This document shows positions 34,149-42,847 of a DNA stretch of 64,000 bases, in pieces. This stretch comes from Rhizobium sp. BK251. GTDB taxonomy: Bacteria; Pseudomonadota; Alphaproteobacteria; Rhizobiales; Rhizobiaceae. The translations under genes and the position numbers were made by a program. The stretch is taken from assembly GCF_004345245.1 (NCBI RefSeq), contig NZ_SLUQ01000004.1, positions 62,001-126,000 on the forward strand, written 5' to 3'. Positions within the stretch are counted from its first letter, which is position 1. Each line of letters begins with the position of its first letter. The notes under the pieces were generated by a model, which ran no database searches, had not been told where the DNA came from, and saw only the letters and a program-made list of their open reading frames with translations.

Positions 34149-36803
34149 ATGAACGGCTCCGGCAGCGAGAAGAAAGGCGCTTTTGCGTCTCGGCCGTCTT
34201 TGGCCCGTCTCGTTGCGGCAAAGCGGCTCTTCGCCCGTCTGGTGCTCGTATCGGAGCAGGTCCTTCCGCTGCTCCTGCCCGTTTTCGCACTCATCGCCCT
34301 CTATCTCTCGGTTGCCTGGTTCGGCTTCTTCAGGGTGGCCCCGGACTGGGCGCGCCTGCTTCTGCTCACCGCCTTCCTGGTAGGTGCGGTTGCGGTTCTC
34401 GTACCCTTCCGCCGTCTTCGCTGGCCGACCGCCGCTCAGGCAGACCGGATGCTGGAGGAGCGCAACGGCCTGCCACACCAACCGGTGACGGTACAGGAAG
34501 AGGAACCGGTCCTCGATACGCCCTTCGCCCGCACGCTGTGGCAGGAGCACCAGCGGCGCATGGCGGAGAAGATCGCCACGCTCGATGCCGGTTTCCCACG
34601 GCCTGACGTCGCCAATCACGACCGCTTTGCCTTGCGCGCCATCCCGGCGCTGCTGGTGACGATCGCCTTCGGCTATTCGCTTTCGAACAGTGCCGGCTCG
34701 ATCACGGATGCATTCCAGCAGCGTGTCGTGACGGTTTCGAACCCGGAGGTACGCATCGACGCCTGGGTGACGCCGCCCGGCTATACGGGACGCGCGCCGA
34801 TCTACCTCACGGGTACCGGCTCCGAGCCTCAGGGGCCGATCGGCATACCGCAGTTTTCGGACCTGACCGTGCGCGTGAGCGGCGGGGAAGCGGACAGCAA
34901 GGTGATCTTCCGCAAGGCCGCGAACGGCCAGACGGCTGAAGTACCCTCGCAGGAGAAGCCCCCTGGAACGCCGTCGGCCACGCCAGGGGTGCCCGCAGCA
35001 ACCGTGACGCCGCCAGACGCCTCCGAGTCGGCTGCCGCGACCACGCTTGCCGCCCATACCCACATCATGAAGCTCCAGGAAAGCGGCTCGATGAGCGTGA
35101 ACGGCCGCGAATGGTCATTCGACGTCATCCCCGACGAGCCGCCGGAAATCGCCTTCAACGGCATGCCGCGCAGGAGCGTGAACGGCGCTCTCGAAATCGG
35201 CTTCACCGCCAAGGACGATTACGGCGTGCAGGAGGCTCATGCCGAGATTGTGGCCGTGGACAACGATACCTCCGCAACGCCGCTCTACCCGCCGCCGGAG
35301 TTCAAGCTGGACATACCGCGCCGCAATGCCCGCAACGCCAAGGGGCTGACGAGCAGGAACCTCTCGGAGCACCCGCTTGCCGGCAAGCGCGTACGGATCA
35401 CGCTGGTGGCGAAGGACGCAGCCGGCCAGACCGGCCGCAGCGCGCCGCATGAAATGGTGCTGCCCGGGCGCAACTTCAACGAACCGCTGGCCGGTGCCGT
35501 CGTCGAGGAGCGGCAGGTTTTCTCGCTCGATACGCGCAAGATGCCAGAGGCAATCGCCCTCAACGAGGCCCTGACGATCCGTGCCGACGAGACGATCCCG
35601 AATCTCACGAACTATTTGCTGCTGCAATCCGCACTCGCCCGCATGAAGCTTGCCAAGGGCGATGAAGCGCTGAAGGATACGGCGGAATATCTCTGGGAAA
35701 TCGCGCTTGGCATGGAGGACGGCGATCTCTCGCTCGCCGAGCGGCAGCTGCGCGATGCGCAGCAGAATCTCGCCGACGCGCTTGAGCGCAACGCCAGCGA
35801 TGAAGAGATCAAGAAGCTCATGGACGAGTTGCGCAAGGCCATGCAGGAATACATGGCCGAGCTTGCCGAGCGCATGCAGAATGCGCCGATGCAGCCGAAC
35901 CAGAACGCCGAGAATTTCCTGCGCCAGCAGGACCTGGAACGCATGCTCGACCAGATCGAGAACCTCGCCCGCTCAGGCAATCGCGACGCCGCCCAACAGA
36001 TGCTCTCCGAACTGCAGCGCATGATGAACAACCTGCAGGCGGGCCGGCCACAGCAAGGTCAGCAGGGCCAGGACAACAGTCCGATGCGCAAGCAGATAGA
36101 CAAGCTCGGCGAGATCATGCGCGACCAGCAGAAGCTGATGGAGGAGACCTTCCGCCTAGACCAGGCGCTGCGGGACCGCATGCAGCTCGGCGACCCCGAC
36201 ATGAGCCAGGACGGCCAGCAGGACGAGCAGCAGCAACAGGGACAACAGCAGCAGCAGGGCCAGCAGGGGCAGTCCCCGACCGACCAGATGACTGCCGAGC
36301 AGCTGCGCGAAGCCCTGAAACAACTGCGCCAGCAGCAGGATTCACTTGGGAAGCAGCTCGGCGAATTGCAGAAGAAACTGGGCGAGATGGGCATGAAGCC
36401 CGGCCAGGGCTTCGGCCAGGCACAGCGCGAGATGGAAGGTGCCGCCGGCGAGCTTGGCCAGGGGCGCGGCGAGAGCGCCGTCCAGGGCCAGGGCCGGGCG
36501 CTCGAAGCGCTGCGCCAGGGCGCGCGCGACATGATGAACCAGATGATGCAGGCGCAGCAGCAGGGCCAGCAGGGACAGGGGCCGCAAGGCCAGGTCGGAC
36601 AGGGCAACCAGGGCGGCCGCGATCCCCTAGGCCGGCCGCGCCGGGCGGATGGCCCCGATTTCGGCGATCAGGTGAAAGTGCCCGACGAGATCGATGTGCA
36701 GCGCGCCCGTGAGATCCTGGACGCGATCCGCGAAAGGCTCGGAAACAATCCGCCCCAGGAAATGGAGCGGCGCTATCTGGAGCGCCTGCTCGACATCAGG
36801 TAG
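34149..36803 (+). CDS. TIGR02302 (DUF4175-like) membrane protein with Gln-rich tail
   Basis: An 884-residue protein conserved in Rhizobiales downstream of lysA. Two to three N-terminal hydrophobic segments (LPLLLPVFALIALYLSVAWFG; a third near residues 165-185) anchor it, followed by a large periplasmic-type region with IDAWVTPPGYTGRAPIYL and EIGFTAKDDYGVQEAHAEIVA, as in DUF4175 proteins. From about residue 530 there are long charged helices, and from ~630 to 820 a low-complexity Gln/Gly run (QGQQ, QQQQ blocks). The role is unknown; envelope function is suspected from topology. It is the last gene before the convergent cpdR. Confidence 0.88.
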   Translation: MNGSGSEKKGAFASRPSLARLVAAKRLFARLVLVSEQVLPLLLPVFALIALYLSVAWFGFFRVAPDWARLLLLTAFLVGAVAVLVPFRRLRWPTAAQADRMLEERNGLPHQPVTVQEEEPVLDTPFARTLWQEHQRRMAEKIATLDAGFPRPDVANHDRFALRAIPALLVTIAFGYSLSNSAGSITDAFQQRVVTVSNPEVRIDAWVTPPGYTGRAPIYLTGTGSEPQGPIGIPQFSDLTVRVSGGEADSKVIFRKAANGQTAEVPSQEKPPGTPSATPGVPAATVTPPDASESAAATTLAAHTHIMKLQESGSMSVNGREWSFDVIPDEPPEIAFNGMPRRSVNGALEIGFTAKDDYGVQEAHAEIVAVDNDTSATPLYPPPEFKLDIPRRNARNAKGLTSRNLSEHPLAGKRVRITLVAKDAAGQTGRSAPHEMVLPGRNFNEPLAGAVVEERQVFSLDTRKMPEAIALNEALTIRADETIPNLTNYLLLQSALARMKLAKGDEALKDTAEYLWEIALGMEDGDLSLAERQLRDAQQNLADALERNASDEEIKKLMDELRKAMQEYMAELAERMQNAPMQPNQNAENFLRQQDLERMLDQIENLARSGNRDAAQQMLSELQRMMNNLQAGRPQQGQQGQDNSPMRKQIDKLGEIMRDQQKLMEETFRLDQALRDRMQLGDPDMSQDGQQDEQQQQGQQQQQGQQGQSPTDQMTAEQLREALKQLRQQQDSLGKQLGELQKKLGEMGMKPGQGFGQAQREMEGAAGELGQGRGESAVQGQGRALEALRQGARDMMNQMMQAQQQGQQGQGPQGQVGQGNQGGRDPLGRPRRADGPDFGDQVKVPDEIDVQRAREILDAIRERLGNNPPQEMERRYLERLLDIR

Positions 36804-36817
36804 CCATCAGGCTCCGA

Positions 36818-37177
36818 TCACGCAGCGAGCGCGCGCGCCACGGCCTTGCGGATATCCGGCAAGGCGAACGGCTTCGAAACGACGTCGACGACCCTCGTCA
36901 TCAAGTCGTCGGCGCGTTCACGCTGCTCGGCATAGCCGGTCATCAGCAGTATCTTGAGCCCCGGAAAGCTCGACGACGCCTGGTGCGCGAGCTCGATGCC
37001 GTCCATGACAGGCATGCGGATATCTGAAAGAAGCAGGTCGTAGCTGCCGGCCTTCAGCTTCTCCAGGCCCTCGGCGCCGTCGGCCGCCTCTTCCGTCTCA
37101 TGCCCGTCGAGACGCAAGGCCCGGGCCACGAACACGCGCAGAGAATCTTCGTCTTCCGTGATCAGAATTCTTGCCAT
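36818..37177 (-). CDS. cpdR: CpdR-type single-domain response regulator
   Basis: A 119-residue receiver domain without an output domain. The acidic pocket (EDED at 8-11), phospho-acceptor Asp52 (LLSDIRMPVMDG), Thr80 (LLMTGYAE) and Lys102 (VSKPFALPD) are all present. The sequence and length match CpdR, which in Caulobacter and Sinorhizobium meliloti directs ClpXP to degrade cell-cycle factors such as CtrA, when unphosphorylated, and is phosphorylated by the CckA-ChpT relay. Upstream lies an inverted repeat shared with ftsE and a TTAACCAC sequence close to a CtrA half-site, which would fit feedback control. Confidence 0.92.
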   Translation of the reverse strand: MARILITEDEDSLRVFVARALRLDGHETEEAADGAEGLEKLKAGSYDLLLSDIRMPVMDGIELAHQASSSFPGLKILLMTGYAEQRERADDLMTRVVDVVSKPFALPDIRKAVARALAA

Positions 37178-37249
37178 GAGTATCCATCGCTCCGTCTGTC
37201 ATGCCCCGCAGGCAAATCACCAGACTTTCCTTTGCGATCGGTAAACGGC

Positions 37250-37281
37250 CGGCTTGTTCGGGCGTCGTGGTTAACAAGCCG
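37250..37281. repeat. Inverted repeat upstream of cpdR, shared with ftsE
   Basis: Perfect 9-bp arms CGGCTTGTT (37250-37258) and AACAAGCCG (37273-37281), loop of 14 bases. The right arm with its flank, TTAACAAGCCG, is identical to the right arm upstream of ftsE at 38833-38843. It lies 73 to 104 bases before cpdR, between hpt and cpdR. Confidence 0.75.
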
Positions 37282-37378
37282 TCTTCATGGCCGTCCCGGA
37301 ATGGGTCATGGCGCCCAGTGTCCGGGGTCCCCGTCTTAACCGCAACGCGCGGCGGGGGAACGACCTGACCCGATGCCC

Positions 37379-37921
37379 TCAGGCGTCGCCGGTGACGACA
37401 CCGACGAAGGGAAGCTCGCGGAAGGCATAGTTCACGTCCATGCCGTAGCCGACGACGAAATAGTCCGGGCATTCGAAACCGACGTAATCGGCCTCGAGCT
37501 TCTCCTCGCGCTTTACGCTCTTGTCGAGGAGAACAGCGATGGTGACGTTGCGGGCGCCGCGCTCATACATCAGCTCCTTGGCAAAGAGCAGCGTGCGGCC
37601 GGACTCCAGGATGTCGTCGATCAGCAGCACGTCCCGGTCCTTCACGTCGCTGTCGATGTCCTTGATGATGCGGACGCCCTGGGAGACGGTACCGCGGCCA
37701 TAGCTCGACAGCGTGATGAACTCGACCTCCGGTGCAAGGCCGCTGTCGTGAAGCGACCTGATGAGATCGGCTGCGAAGATGAAAGAACCCTTCAGAACCG
37801 CTATGACGAGAAGGTCTTTGGTCGGTCCGTTGGCGATATCGACGGCCATGGACCGGTTGCGCTCGGCGATCTGCTCGGCGGTAAACAGCGGCTCGATATT
37901 CTTTCCGCGCACAACGGGCAT
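37379..37921 (-). CDS. hpt: Hypoxanthine phosphoribosyltransferase
   Basis: A purine-salvage enzyme joining hypoxanthine or guanine with PRPP; 180 residues, usual length. The PRPP loop is VLLIDDILESGRTL, the flexible loop carries LSSYGRGT, and the C-terminal purine-binding part has KLEADYVGFECPDYFVVGYGMD. It lies upstream of cpdR on the same strand with a 200-base gap that holds the shared inverted repeat. Cytosolic. Confidence 0.95.
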   Translation of the reverse strand: MPVVRGKNIEPLFTAEQIAERNRSMAVDIANGPTKDLLVIAVLKGSFIFAADLIRSLHDSGLAPEVEFITLSSYGRGTVSQGVRIIKDIDSDVKDRDVLLIDDILESGRTLLFAKELMYERGARNVTIAVLLDKSVKREEKLEADYVGFECPDYFVVGYGMDVNYAFRELPFVGVVTGDA

Positions 37922-37979
37922 TCAGGGCTTCCTTCTCGGGTTCGGGACGGCACGGGACCGTCGCGGTCAAGCTAGGGCG

Positions 37980-38669
37980 TTAGCACAATTGCGATGTGCA
38001 GGCAGCCTCTGGCATGAACGAAAGCCGCACATCCAGCGTTTTTCCACCGGGATGCTGCAGCCTCGTGGAAAATCCCCTGCTTTGCCCGGCTTCAATGACA
38101 TCGCTTGGCGGCGCAATTACGACGCTCGCAACGAGCCGATTGCCGGAGAGGAGATCGGCCCGGATTTGCCTCAAGGGTTGCTGAACTTCGCTCGCGTTCT
38201 CGACGATGCCGTTGATCAGCAGCGCCCTCATGCCGTTTGCATCTTGCGGCGTCAGGCTGACATGGGTGAAATGCACCGGATCACCCGAAGAGGCGGCCTC
38301 GGCGGGCCCGCTGGAGAGCGCCGAGAAGCCGCCCATCAGGCCGAACACCAGAATGAACAGTGCGCCGACAAATGCTGCGAAGGTACTGGATGAGGCACGC
38401 TGCAGCCAGCGCTCCGATGCCTCCACACACGCCGCCAAGAGCGCAAGCGCAGCAGGTTGACATGCAGTCATGGTTCGCGGCAAGGGCCTGCGCGCGTCGG
38501 CACGACGCGCTTTCGGGGCCGCATCAGGGCTCCCCTTGCCGATGACGACGAATTCCGCGTCCGCGATTTCTGTGGGTCGTCTCGACGGACGAAACGACGG
38601 CTTGCGTTCGGGCGGCAGAAAGTCGTAACGAAGTTGCTGCTGCTGAGCCTTGTAGCGGAATGCACCCAT
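37980..38669 (-). CDS. Single-span envelope protein, divergent from ftsE
   Basis: A 229-residue protein. The N-terminal ~75 residues are cytosolic, basic and probably disordered (RYKAQQQQLRYDFLPPERKPSFRPSRRP). One transmembrane helix follows near residue 115 (FAAFVGALFILVFGLMGGF). The C-terminal domain (VENASEVQQPLRQIRADLLSG ... LDVRLSFMPE) resembles the beta-sandwich of DUF3426-type proteins. The start at 38669 follows AGAGGGA; the frame is open nine codons further up. It sits back to back with ftsE, a conserved rhizobial neighbour position. Function unknown, perhaps division-related by context. Confidence 0.75.
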   Translation of the reverse strand: MGAFRYKAQQQQLRYDFLPPERKPSFRPSRRPTEIADAEFVVIGKGSPDAAPKARRADARRPLPRTMTACQPAALALLAACVEASERWLQRASSSTFAAFVGALFILVFGLMGGFSALSSGPAEAASSGDPVHFTHVSLTPQDANGMRALLINGIVENASEVQQPLRQIRADLLSGNRLVASVVIAPPSDVIEAGQSRGFSTRLQHPGGKTLDVRLSFMPEAACTSQLC

Positions 38670-38753
38670 GATGACGTCCCTCTTCGGTGTCCACATGGTT
38701 TCAGTGCCTCTACGAAATCTGGCATTGAAACGAATCCTGCTCAGTCGTAAATT

Positions 38754-38764
38754 TTAATGGTTAA
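38754..38764. promoter_or_regulatory. TTAATGG/TTAATG direct repeat containing a TTAACCAT motif
   Basis: TTAATGG and TTAATGC stand back to back. The reverse strand across the joint reads TTAACCAT, the motif described for CtrA in Sinorhizobium. A third TTAATGG occurs at 38820. The sites lie in the ftsE upstream region; binding is a prediction. Confidence 0.4.
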
Positions 38765-38812
38765 TGCTTCGCAAAGATCGCCACGAAACAGGCATCTTTC
38801 TGGCAGATTTTA

Positions 38813-38843
38813 CGGCTTGTTAATGGATTTGCTTAACAAGCCG
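38813..38843. repeat. Perfect inverted repeat just before ftsE
   Basis: Arms CGGCTTGTTAA (38813-38823) and TTAACAAGCCG (38833-38843) are perfectly complementary over 11 bp around a 9-base loop. It ends six bases before the ATG at 38850, so it could act as an operator or as an RNA stem in the leader. The same arm sequence recurs upstream of cpdR. Confidence 0.75.
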
Positions 38844-38849
38844 GCTCAT

Positions 38850-39536
38850 ATGAACCATGAAAGACCGAGCGGGGCGTTGATTCATTTCGAGAATGTCGGT
38901 TTGCGCTATGGCATGGGACCGGAGATCCTCCGGGACCTGACATTCGATATTCCCAAGAAGTCGTTCCAGTTCCTGACCGGTCCTTCCGGCGCCGGCAAGA
39001 CTACGCTGCTTCGCCTGCTGTTCATGTCGCTGCAGCCGACGCGGGGCCTGATCCGCATGTTCGGCCGCGACATCTCCGAAATCCCGCGGCCGGAATTGCC
39101 GCTGCTGCGCCGCCGTGTCGGCATCGTCTTCCAGGATTTCCGTCTCCTCGACCACCTGACGACCTACGAGAATGTCGCCCTGCCGCTGCGCGTGCGCGGA
39201 AAGGACGAGGGTTCCTACCGCACGGACGTGCTGGAACTGTTGAAATGGGTCGGCCTCGGCGAGCGCATCAACGTGCTGCCGCCCGTGCTTTCCGGCGGCG
39301 AGAAGCAGCGTGCCGCGATCGCCCGCGCGCTGATCGACCGCCCCGAAATCCTGCTTGCCGACGAACCGACGGGCAACGTCGACCCACCGATGGCGAAGCG
39401 TCTGCTCAATCTGTTCATGGAGCTCAACCGGCTCGGAACGGCCGTCGTGATCGCGACCCACGACCTTGGGCTAATGGAACAGGTCGAAGCCCGCCGCATG
39501 ATTTTATCGGAGGGTCATCTCGATATCTATGACTGA
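38850..39536 (+). CDS. ftsE: Cell division ATP-binding protein FtsE
   Basis: ATPase of the FtsEX complex, which couples the Z-ring to cell-wall hydrolase activation. About 228 residues from ATG 38850. Walker A GPSGAGKT is at 44-51, the signature is LSGGEKQRAAIARAL, and Walker B is ILLADEPTGNVD followed by the H-loop ATHD. The Q-loop is FQDFRLLDHLT. Starts at 38823 (inside the upstream hairpin) and a TTG at 38877 are alternatives; the latter would give a start right at IHFENVGLRY. It overlaps ftsX by eight bases. Confidence 0.94.
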   Translation: MNHERPSGALIHFENVGLRYGMGPEILRDLTFDIPKKSFQFLTGPSGAGKTTLLRLLFMSLQPTRGLIRMFGRDISEIPRPELPLLRRRVGIVFQDFRLLDHLTTYENVALPLRVRGKDEGSYRTDVLELLKWVGLGERINVLPPVLSGGEKQRAAIARALIDRPEILLADEPTGNVDPPMAKRLLNLFMELNRLGTAVVIATHDLGLMEQVEARRMILSEGHLDIYD

Positions 39537-40548
39537 CCCGGCCACGACCAGAAACGGAAGCGCCGCGAAGGCAGCACCCGCACAACAGAAGCGGCCGGAG
39601 ATGCGTGTGCGGCCGACGGCGCCGATCGTGCCGCCCTCGAACATCCAGGGCAACGCGCTGATCGTCGTCATCGCCATCATGGCCTTCCTCGCCTGCCTGA
39701 CGCTCGGCGCCGTCAGCATGGTGCGATCGACCGCGGCGAGCTGGGAAAGCCAGATTTCCCGCGAGATCACCATCCAGATCAAGCCCGACGACAATCTCGA
39801 CATGGAAAAGGCGCTCAACCAGGCGCGCGACCTGGCGTTGACATTCGTCGGCACGAAGACCGGCCAGATACTCGACGATGCAGCGACGGCCCGCCTGCTG
39901 GAGCCGTGGCTGGGGACGAACCTCGACCTGAAGGAACTGCCCGTGCCGCGCCTGGTCGTCATCACCATCGACGAGAACCACCCGCCGGATTTCGAGGCGA
40001 TGCGCGCGCTTCTCGAGAACACGATCCCGCAGGCCTTCCTGGACGATCACCGCACCTGGGTCGACCGCCTTGTTTCCATGGCCCATACGACGGTAATGAT
40101 CGGCACCGGCATCCTCCTGCTTGTCTTCACGGCGATGGTCCTGACAGTGATTTTTGCCACCCGCGGTGCCCTTTCCGGAAACCGCCATATCGTCGAGGTG
40201 CTGCATTTCGTCGGCGCGGAAAGCTCCTTCGTGGCGACGGAATTCCAGAAGCATTTCCTGAAGATAAGCCTGAAGGGATCGGCTGCGGGCAGCGCCCTTG
40301 CCGCGCTGTTCTTCGCTCTCGCCGGCCTGCTGCAGAGCCGCACGCTGGCAACGCCCGAGACCGACCAGGCGACAGCGCTTTTCGGCACGTTTTCGGTGGG
40401 CGTGCTCGGCTATCTCGGCATATTGGCGACGATGATCGTCATTGCGCTCCTGACGACGCTGACGGCGAGGCTCACCGTCATGCGCACCATCTACGAGATC
40501 GACCTGCTGCGGTCCGATCCGGCGCGCTCGGACGGAGTGCCGAATTGA
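39529..40548 (+). CDS. ftsX: Cell division protein FtsX
   Basis: Membrane partner of FtsE, 339 residues. A Pro/Ala/Lys-rich cytosolic N-terminus of about 40 residues is followed by a first helix (NALIVVIAIMAFLACLTLGAVSMV), a large periplasmic domain (residues ~75-190), and three C-terminal helices, the FtsX-type permease layout. The start overlaps the ftsE stop region by eight bases, so translation is coupled. It signals through the periplasmic loop to amidase activators. Confidence 0.93.
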   Translation: MTDPATTRNGSAAKAAPAQQKRPEMRVRPTAPIVPPSNIQGNALIVVIAIMAFLACLTLGAVSMVRSTAASWESQISREITIQIKPDDNLDMEKALNQARDLALTFVGTKTGQILDDAATARLLEPWLGTNLDLKELPVPRLVVITIDENHPPDFEAMRALLENTIPQAFLDDHRTWVDRLVSMAHTTVMIGTGILLLVFTAMVLTVIFATRGALSGNRHIVEVLHFVGAESSFVATEFQKHFLKISLKGSAAGSALAALFFALAGLLQSRTLATPETDQATALFGTFSVGVLGYLGILATMIVIALLTTLTARLTVMRTIYEIDLLRSDPARSDGVPN

Positions 40549-40617
40549 CGCCATAGTCGGATCGTTTTGCCATTAAACAGTCTGGTCCTTGCCGCAATCT
40601 GCGTATAATCACGATTC

Positions 40618-41343
40618 ATGACAATGGGCCAGATGACGAGCAAGATGATTCGCCCTTTGCCGAGGCGTAGCCGTTTTCGAGGCGAGCCGCCCGCGCGGCG
40701 GAGCCTGCTTCGTCGTGTCCTGCGCTGGGGAGGCTTTGCCTCGATACTTGTTGCGGCAATCGTCTTCGGCGGCTTCCTGCGATTTGCCGATTCGATTTCG
40801 ACCATGAGGCCACCGGCCAAGCCGAAGGCAGACGCCATTGTCGTGCTGACCGGCGGCTACCAGCGCATCGACCAGGCCGTAGACCTGCTGCGCGACGGCG
40901 CCGGCAAGCGTCTGCTGATTTCCGGCGCGCATCCTTCGACAACGCCCAATCAGATCCGCAAGATGACGCAGGGGCCCGCTGAGCTTTTCTCCTGCTGCAT
41001 CGACATCGGCTACGACGCGCTCGACACGATCGGCAACGCGCGCGAGGCAGTGAACTGGATCCATAGCCGCGGCTACAAGACGGTGCTGGTCGTCACCAAC
41101 AACTACCATATGCCGCGCAGCCTCTCCGAGCTCAGATACGTCGACCCCGAGACCGAGTTCATCGCCTATCCGGTGGTCAACTCGGACCTGAAGACGAAGA
41201 ACTGGTTCAGCGACCCGAACGCCATGCGCGTGATGCTTGCCGAATACGGGAAGGTCCTCCTGGCGAGCGCACGCAACCTGACCGGCTTCGGCAGGCATGC
41301 CGGGCTGCGCTCGGAGACGACCACGGCCGAGAAAGGCCCCTGA
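40618..41343 (+). CDS. YdcF/SanA-type DUF218 membrane protein
   Basis: A 241-residue protein with one N-terminal helix (ASILVAAIVFGGFLRFAD) and a DUF218 domain outside. Conserved pieces: KADAIVVLTGGYQRIDQAVDLLRDGAGKRLLISG at the start of the domain, then DTIGNAREAVNWIHSRGYKTVLVVTNNYHMPRS with the key His/Arg. Relatives take part in envelope maintenance. It follows ftsEX after 69 bases, a common rhizobial order with plsC next, so an envelope or division link is likely. Several ATGs lie close together at the start. Confidence 0.87.
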   Translation: MTMGQMTSKMIRPLPRRSRFRGEPPARRSLLRRVLRWGGFASILVAAIVFGGFLRFADSISTMRPPAKPKADAIVVLTGGYQRIDQAVDLLRDGAGKRLLISGAHPSTTPNQIRKMTQGPAELFSCCIDIGYDALDTIGNAREAVNWIHSRGYKTVLVVTNNYHMPRSLSELRYVDPETEFIAYPVVNSDLKTKNWFSDPNAMRVMLAEYGKVLLASARNLTGFGRHAGLRSETTTAEKGP

Positions 41344-41442
41344 AGCCAGGGGCGCGCAAGAGCGCTTTTGCTTCTACGCAATATCGTGTAGGCACACCGA
41401 GGCGGACTGAGCATTTCTTGCGAACGCCGCACAGGAAAGCCC

Positions 41443-42243
41443 ATGATCGTTCTTCGCTCCATTCTCTTCAATGCACTCTTCTATGCCAACCTGATCCTGC
41501 GGATGATCATTCTTTCGCCGGTCTATTTCCTGTCGCCGCGCAAGAAGGCCTATTCGGTCCCCAAGAACTGGGCGCTCTCCAACCACTGGCTGATGGAGAA
41601 GATCGTCGGCACGAGCTTTGAAATAGAGGGATTGGAGAACATTCCCGCGGGAAGCTACATCGTAGCACCGAAGCACCAGTCCTTCTGGGATACCTATGCG
41701 CTGCTGCCCTGGCTCGACGATCCGGTCTACATCCTCAAGCGCGAACTGATGTGGATCCCCCTCTTCGGCTGGTACGCGATGAAGCAGCGCATGATCCCGG
41801 TCAATCGCGGCGCGCGCGGCAAGGTAATGGTAGAGGTGCTGGCGCGGACGCGGGCCGAGCTTGCGACGGGCCGTCAGCTGATCATCTATCCCGAAGGCAC
41901 GCGGCGAGCGCCCGGCGCCGAACCGCTCTATAAGTACGGCATCGCCCGCATGTACCGCGATCTCGGCATTCCGGTCGTCCCCGTCGCCATGCATCCCGGG
42001 CTTTTCTGGCCGCGGCGCAAATTCGGACGTTATCCCGGCCACTTCAAGGTGCGCATCCTGCCGCCGATCGAGCCGGGAATGGACCCCGACGCCTTCTTCG
42101 CCCGCCTGATCGAGGTTACGGAGAAGGCAAGCGACGAACTGCTCGTCGATACCGCCGAGAGAAACCCCAACCTGCCGCTGCCGCCGACCGCTGCTCGCCG
42201 CCTTGCAGAACTCGGCGCAGCGAGCAAAGCCGCTCAGGCCTGA
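41443..42243 (+). CDS. 1-acyl-sn-glycerol-3-phosphate acyltransferase (PlsC family)
   Basis: A 266-residue inner-membrane acyltransferase that makes phosphatidic acid or related lipids. The catalytic block is seen as APKHQSFWDTY; the usual NHxxxxD is KHQSFWD here, keeping His and Asp. YPEGTRRAPG matches the glycerol-phosphate-binding motif and VVPVAMHPG the last block. A hydrophobic N-terminus anchors it. AGGAAAG precedes the ATG. It follows the YdcF gene. The 3' end overlaps the convergent ChaC-like gene by ten bases. S. meliloti also has ornithine-lipid acyltransferases, so the acceptor is not certain. Confidence 0.9.
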   Translation: MIVLRSILFNALFYANLILRMIILSPVYFLSPRKKAYSVPKNWALSNHWLMEKIVGTSFEIEGLENIPAGSYIVAPKHQSFWDTYALLPWLDDPVYILKRELMWIPLFGWYAMKQRMIPVNRGARGKVMVEVLARTRAELATGRQLIIYPEGTRRAPGAEPLYKYGIARMYRDLGIPVVPVAMHPGLFWPRRKFGRYPGHFKVRILPPIEPGMDPDAFFARLIEVTEKASDELLVDTAERNPNLPLPPTAARRLAELGAASKAAQA

Positions 42244-42797
42244 CGGGGCAAGCCTTCGGGCCGATGGACACCCGCACGCATGCGCGTAACGTCGTTGGCG
42301 ACGCTTTCGAGCCAACGATCGCGTATGCCCATTTCCTTCAGATGCGTCAGCGTGTTGAAGAGATAGGCGTCGTTCGGCCCTGACTGGCCTATCGCGGTGC
42401 CGACGACCTCAGCTGCGTGTGCGGCGTCGAGTGCACCGGCATATTGCGGGTGCGCGCGATCTACAACATACGCGACCGCCTTCGCCCGGCGACCACCGGC
42501 AAGCCACAGCGGCAGGGAACGCTCCAGATAGACATTGGTCACCAGTTCCCGCTCTCTCAGATAGCCAAGAACCTCGGGCGTCCGGTCCGGCGTGACCCGG
42601 AAAGCCATGCCGCGGCACGAGCCGCCGCGGTCGAGCCCGAGCACAAGCCCCGGCTTCTCCTGCGTGCCGCGATGGACCCAGGAGCGCACGCAAAGCGACC
42701 GGCGATATCCGAAGATCTGCGCCTCGACGCGCTCGACATAGACAAAGCCCGGATTCCACATCAGCGATCCGTAGCCAAACACCCAAAATTCGTCCAT
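42234..42797 (-). CDS. Gamma-glutamylcyclotransferase (ChaC-like)
   Basis: A 187-residue protein of the ChaC group, which cleaves glutathione to 5-oxoproline and Cys-Gly. The substrate loop is FWVFGYGSLMWNPGF at the N-terminus. RSLCVRSWVHRGTQEKPGLVLGLDRGGSCRGMAF and the late ANDVTRMRAG are also family-like. The start is the ATG at 42797, directly before the YGSL motif; the frame is open 13 codons beyond. It converges with plsC and is divergent from the DUF2125 gene. Confidence 0.9.
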   Translation of the reverse strand: MDEFWVFGYGSLMWNPGFVYVERVEAQIFGYRRSLCVRSWVHRGTQEKPGLVLGLDRGGSCRGMAFRVTPDRTPEVLGYLRERELVTNVYLERSLPLWLAGGRRAKAVAYVVDRAHPQYAGALDAAHAAEVVGTAIGQSGPNDAYLFNTLTHLKEMGIRDRWLESVANDVTRMRAGVHRPEGLPRQA

Positions 42798-42847
42798 ATC
42801 CAACGCCAAATCGATATCACTAATGCAAATCACCATTGGAGAACATC

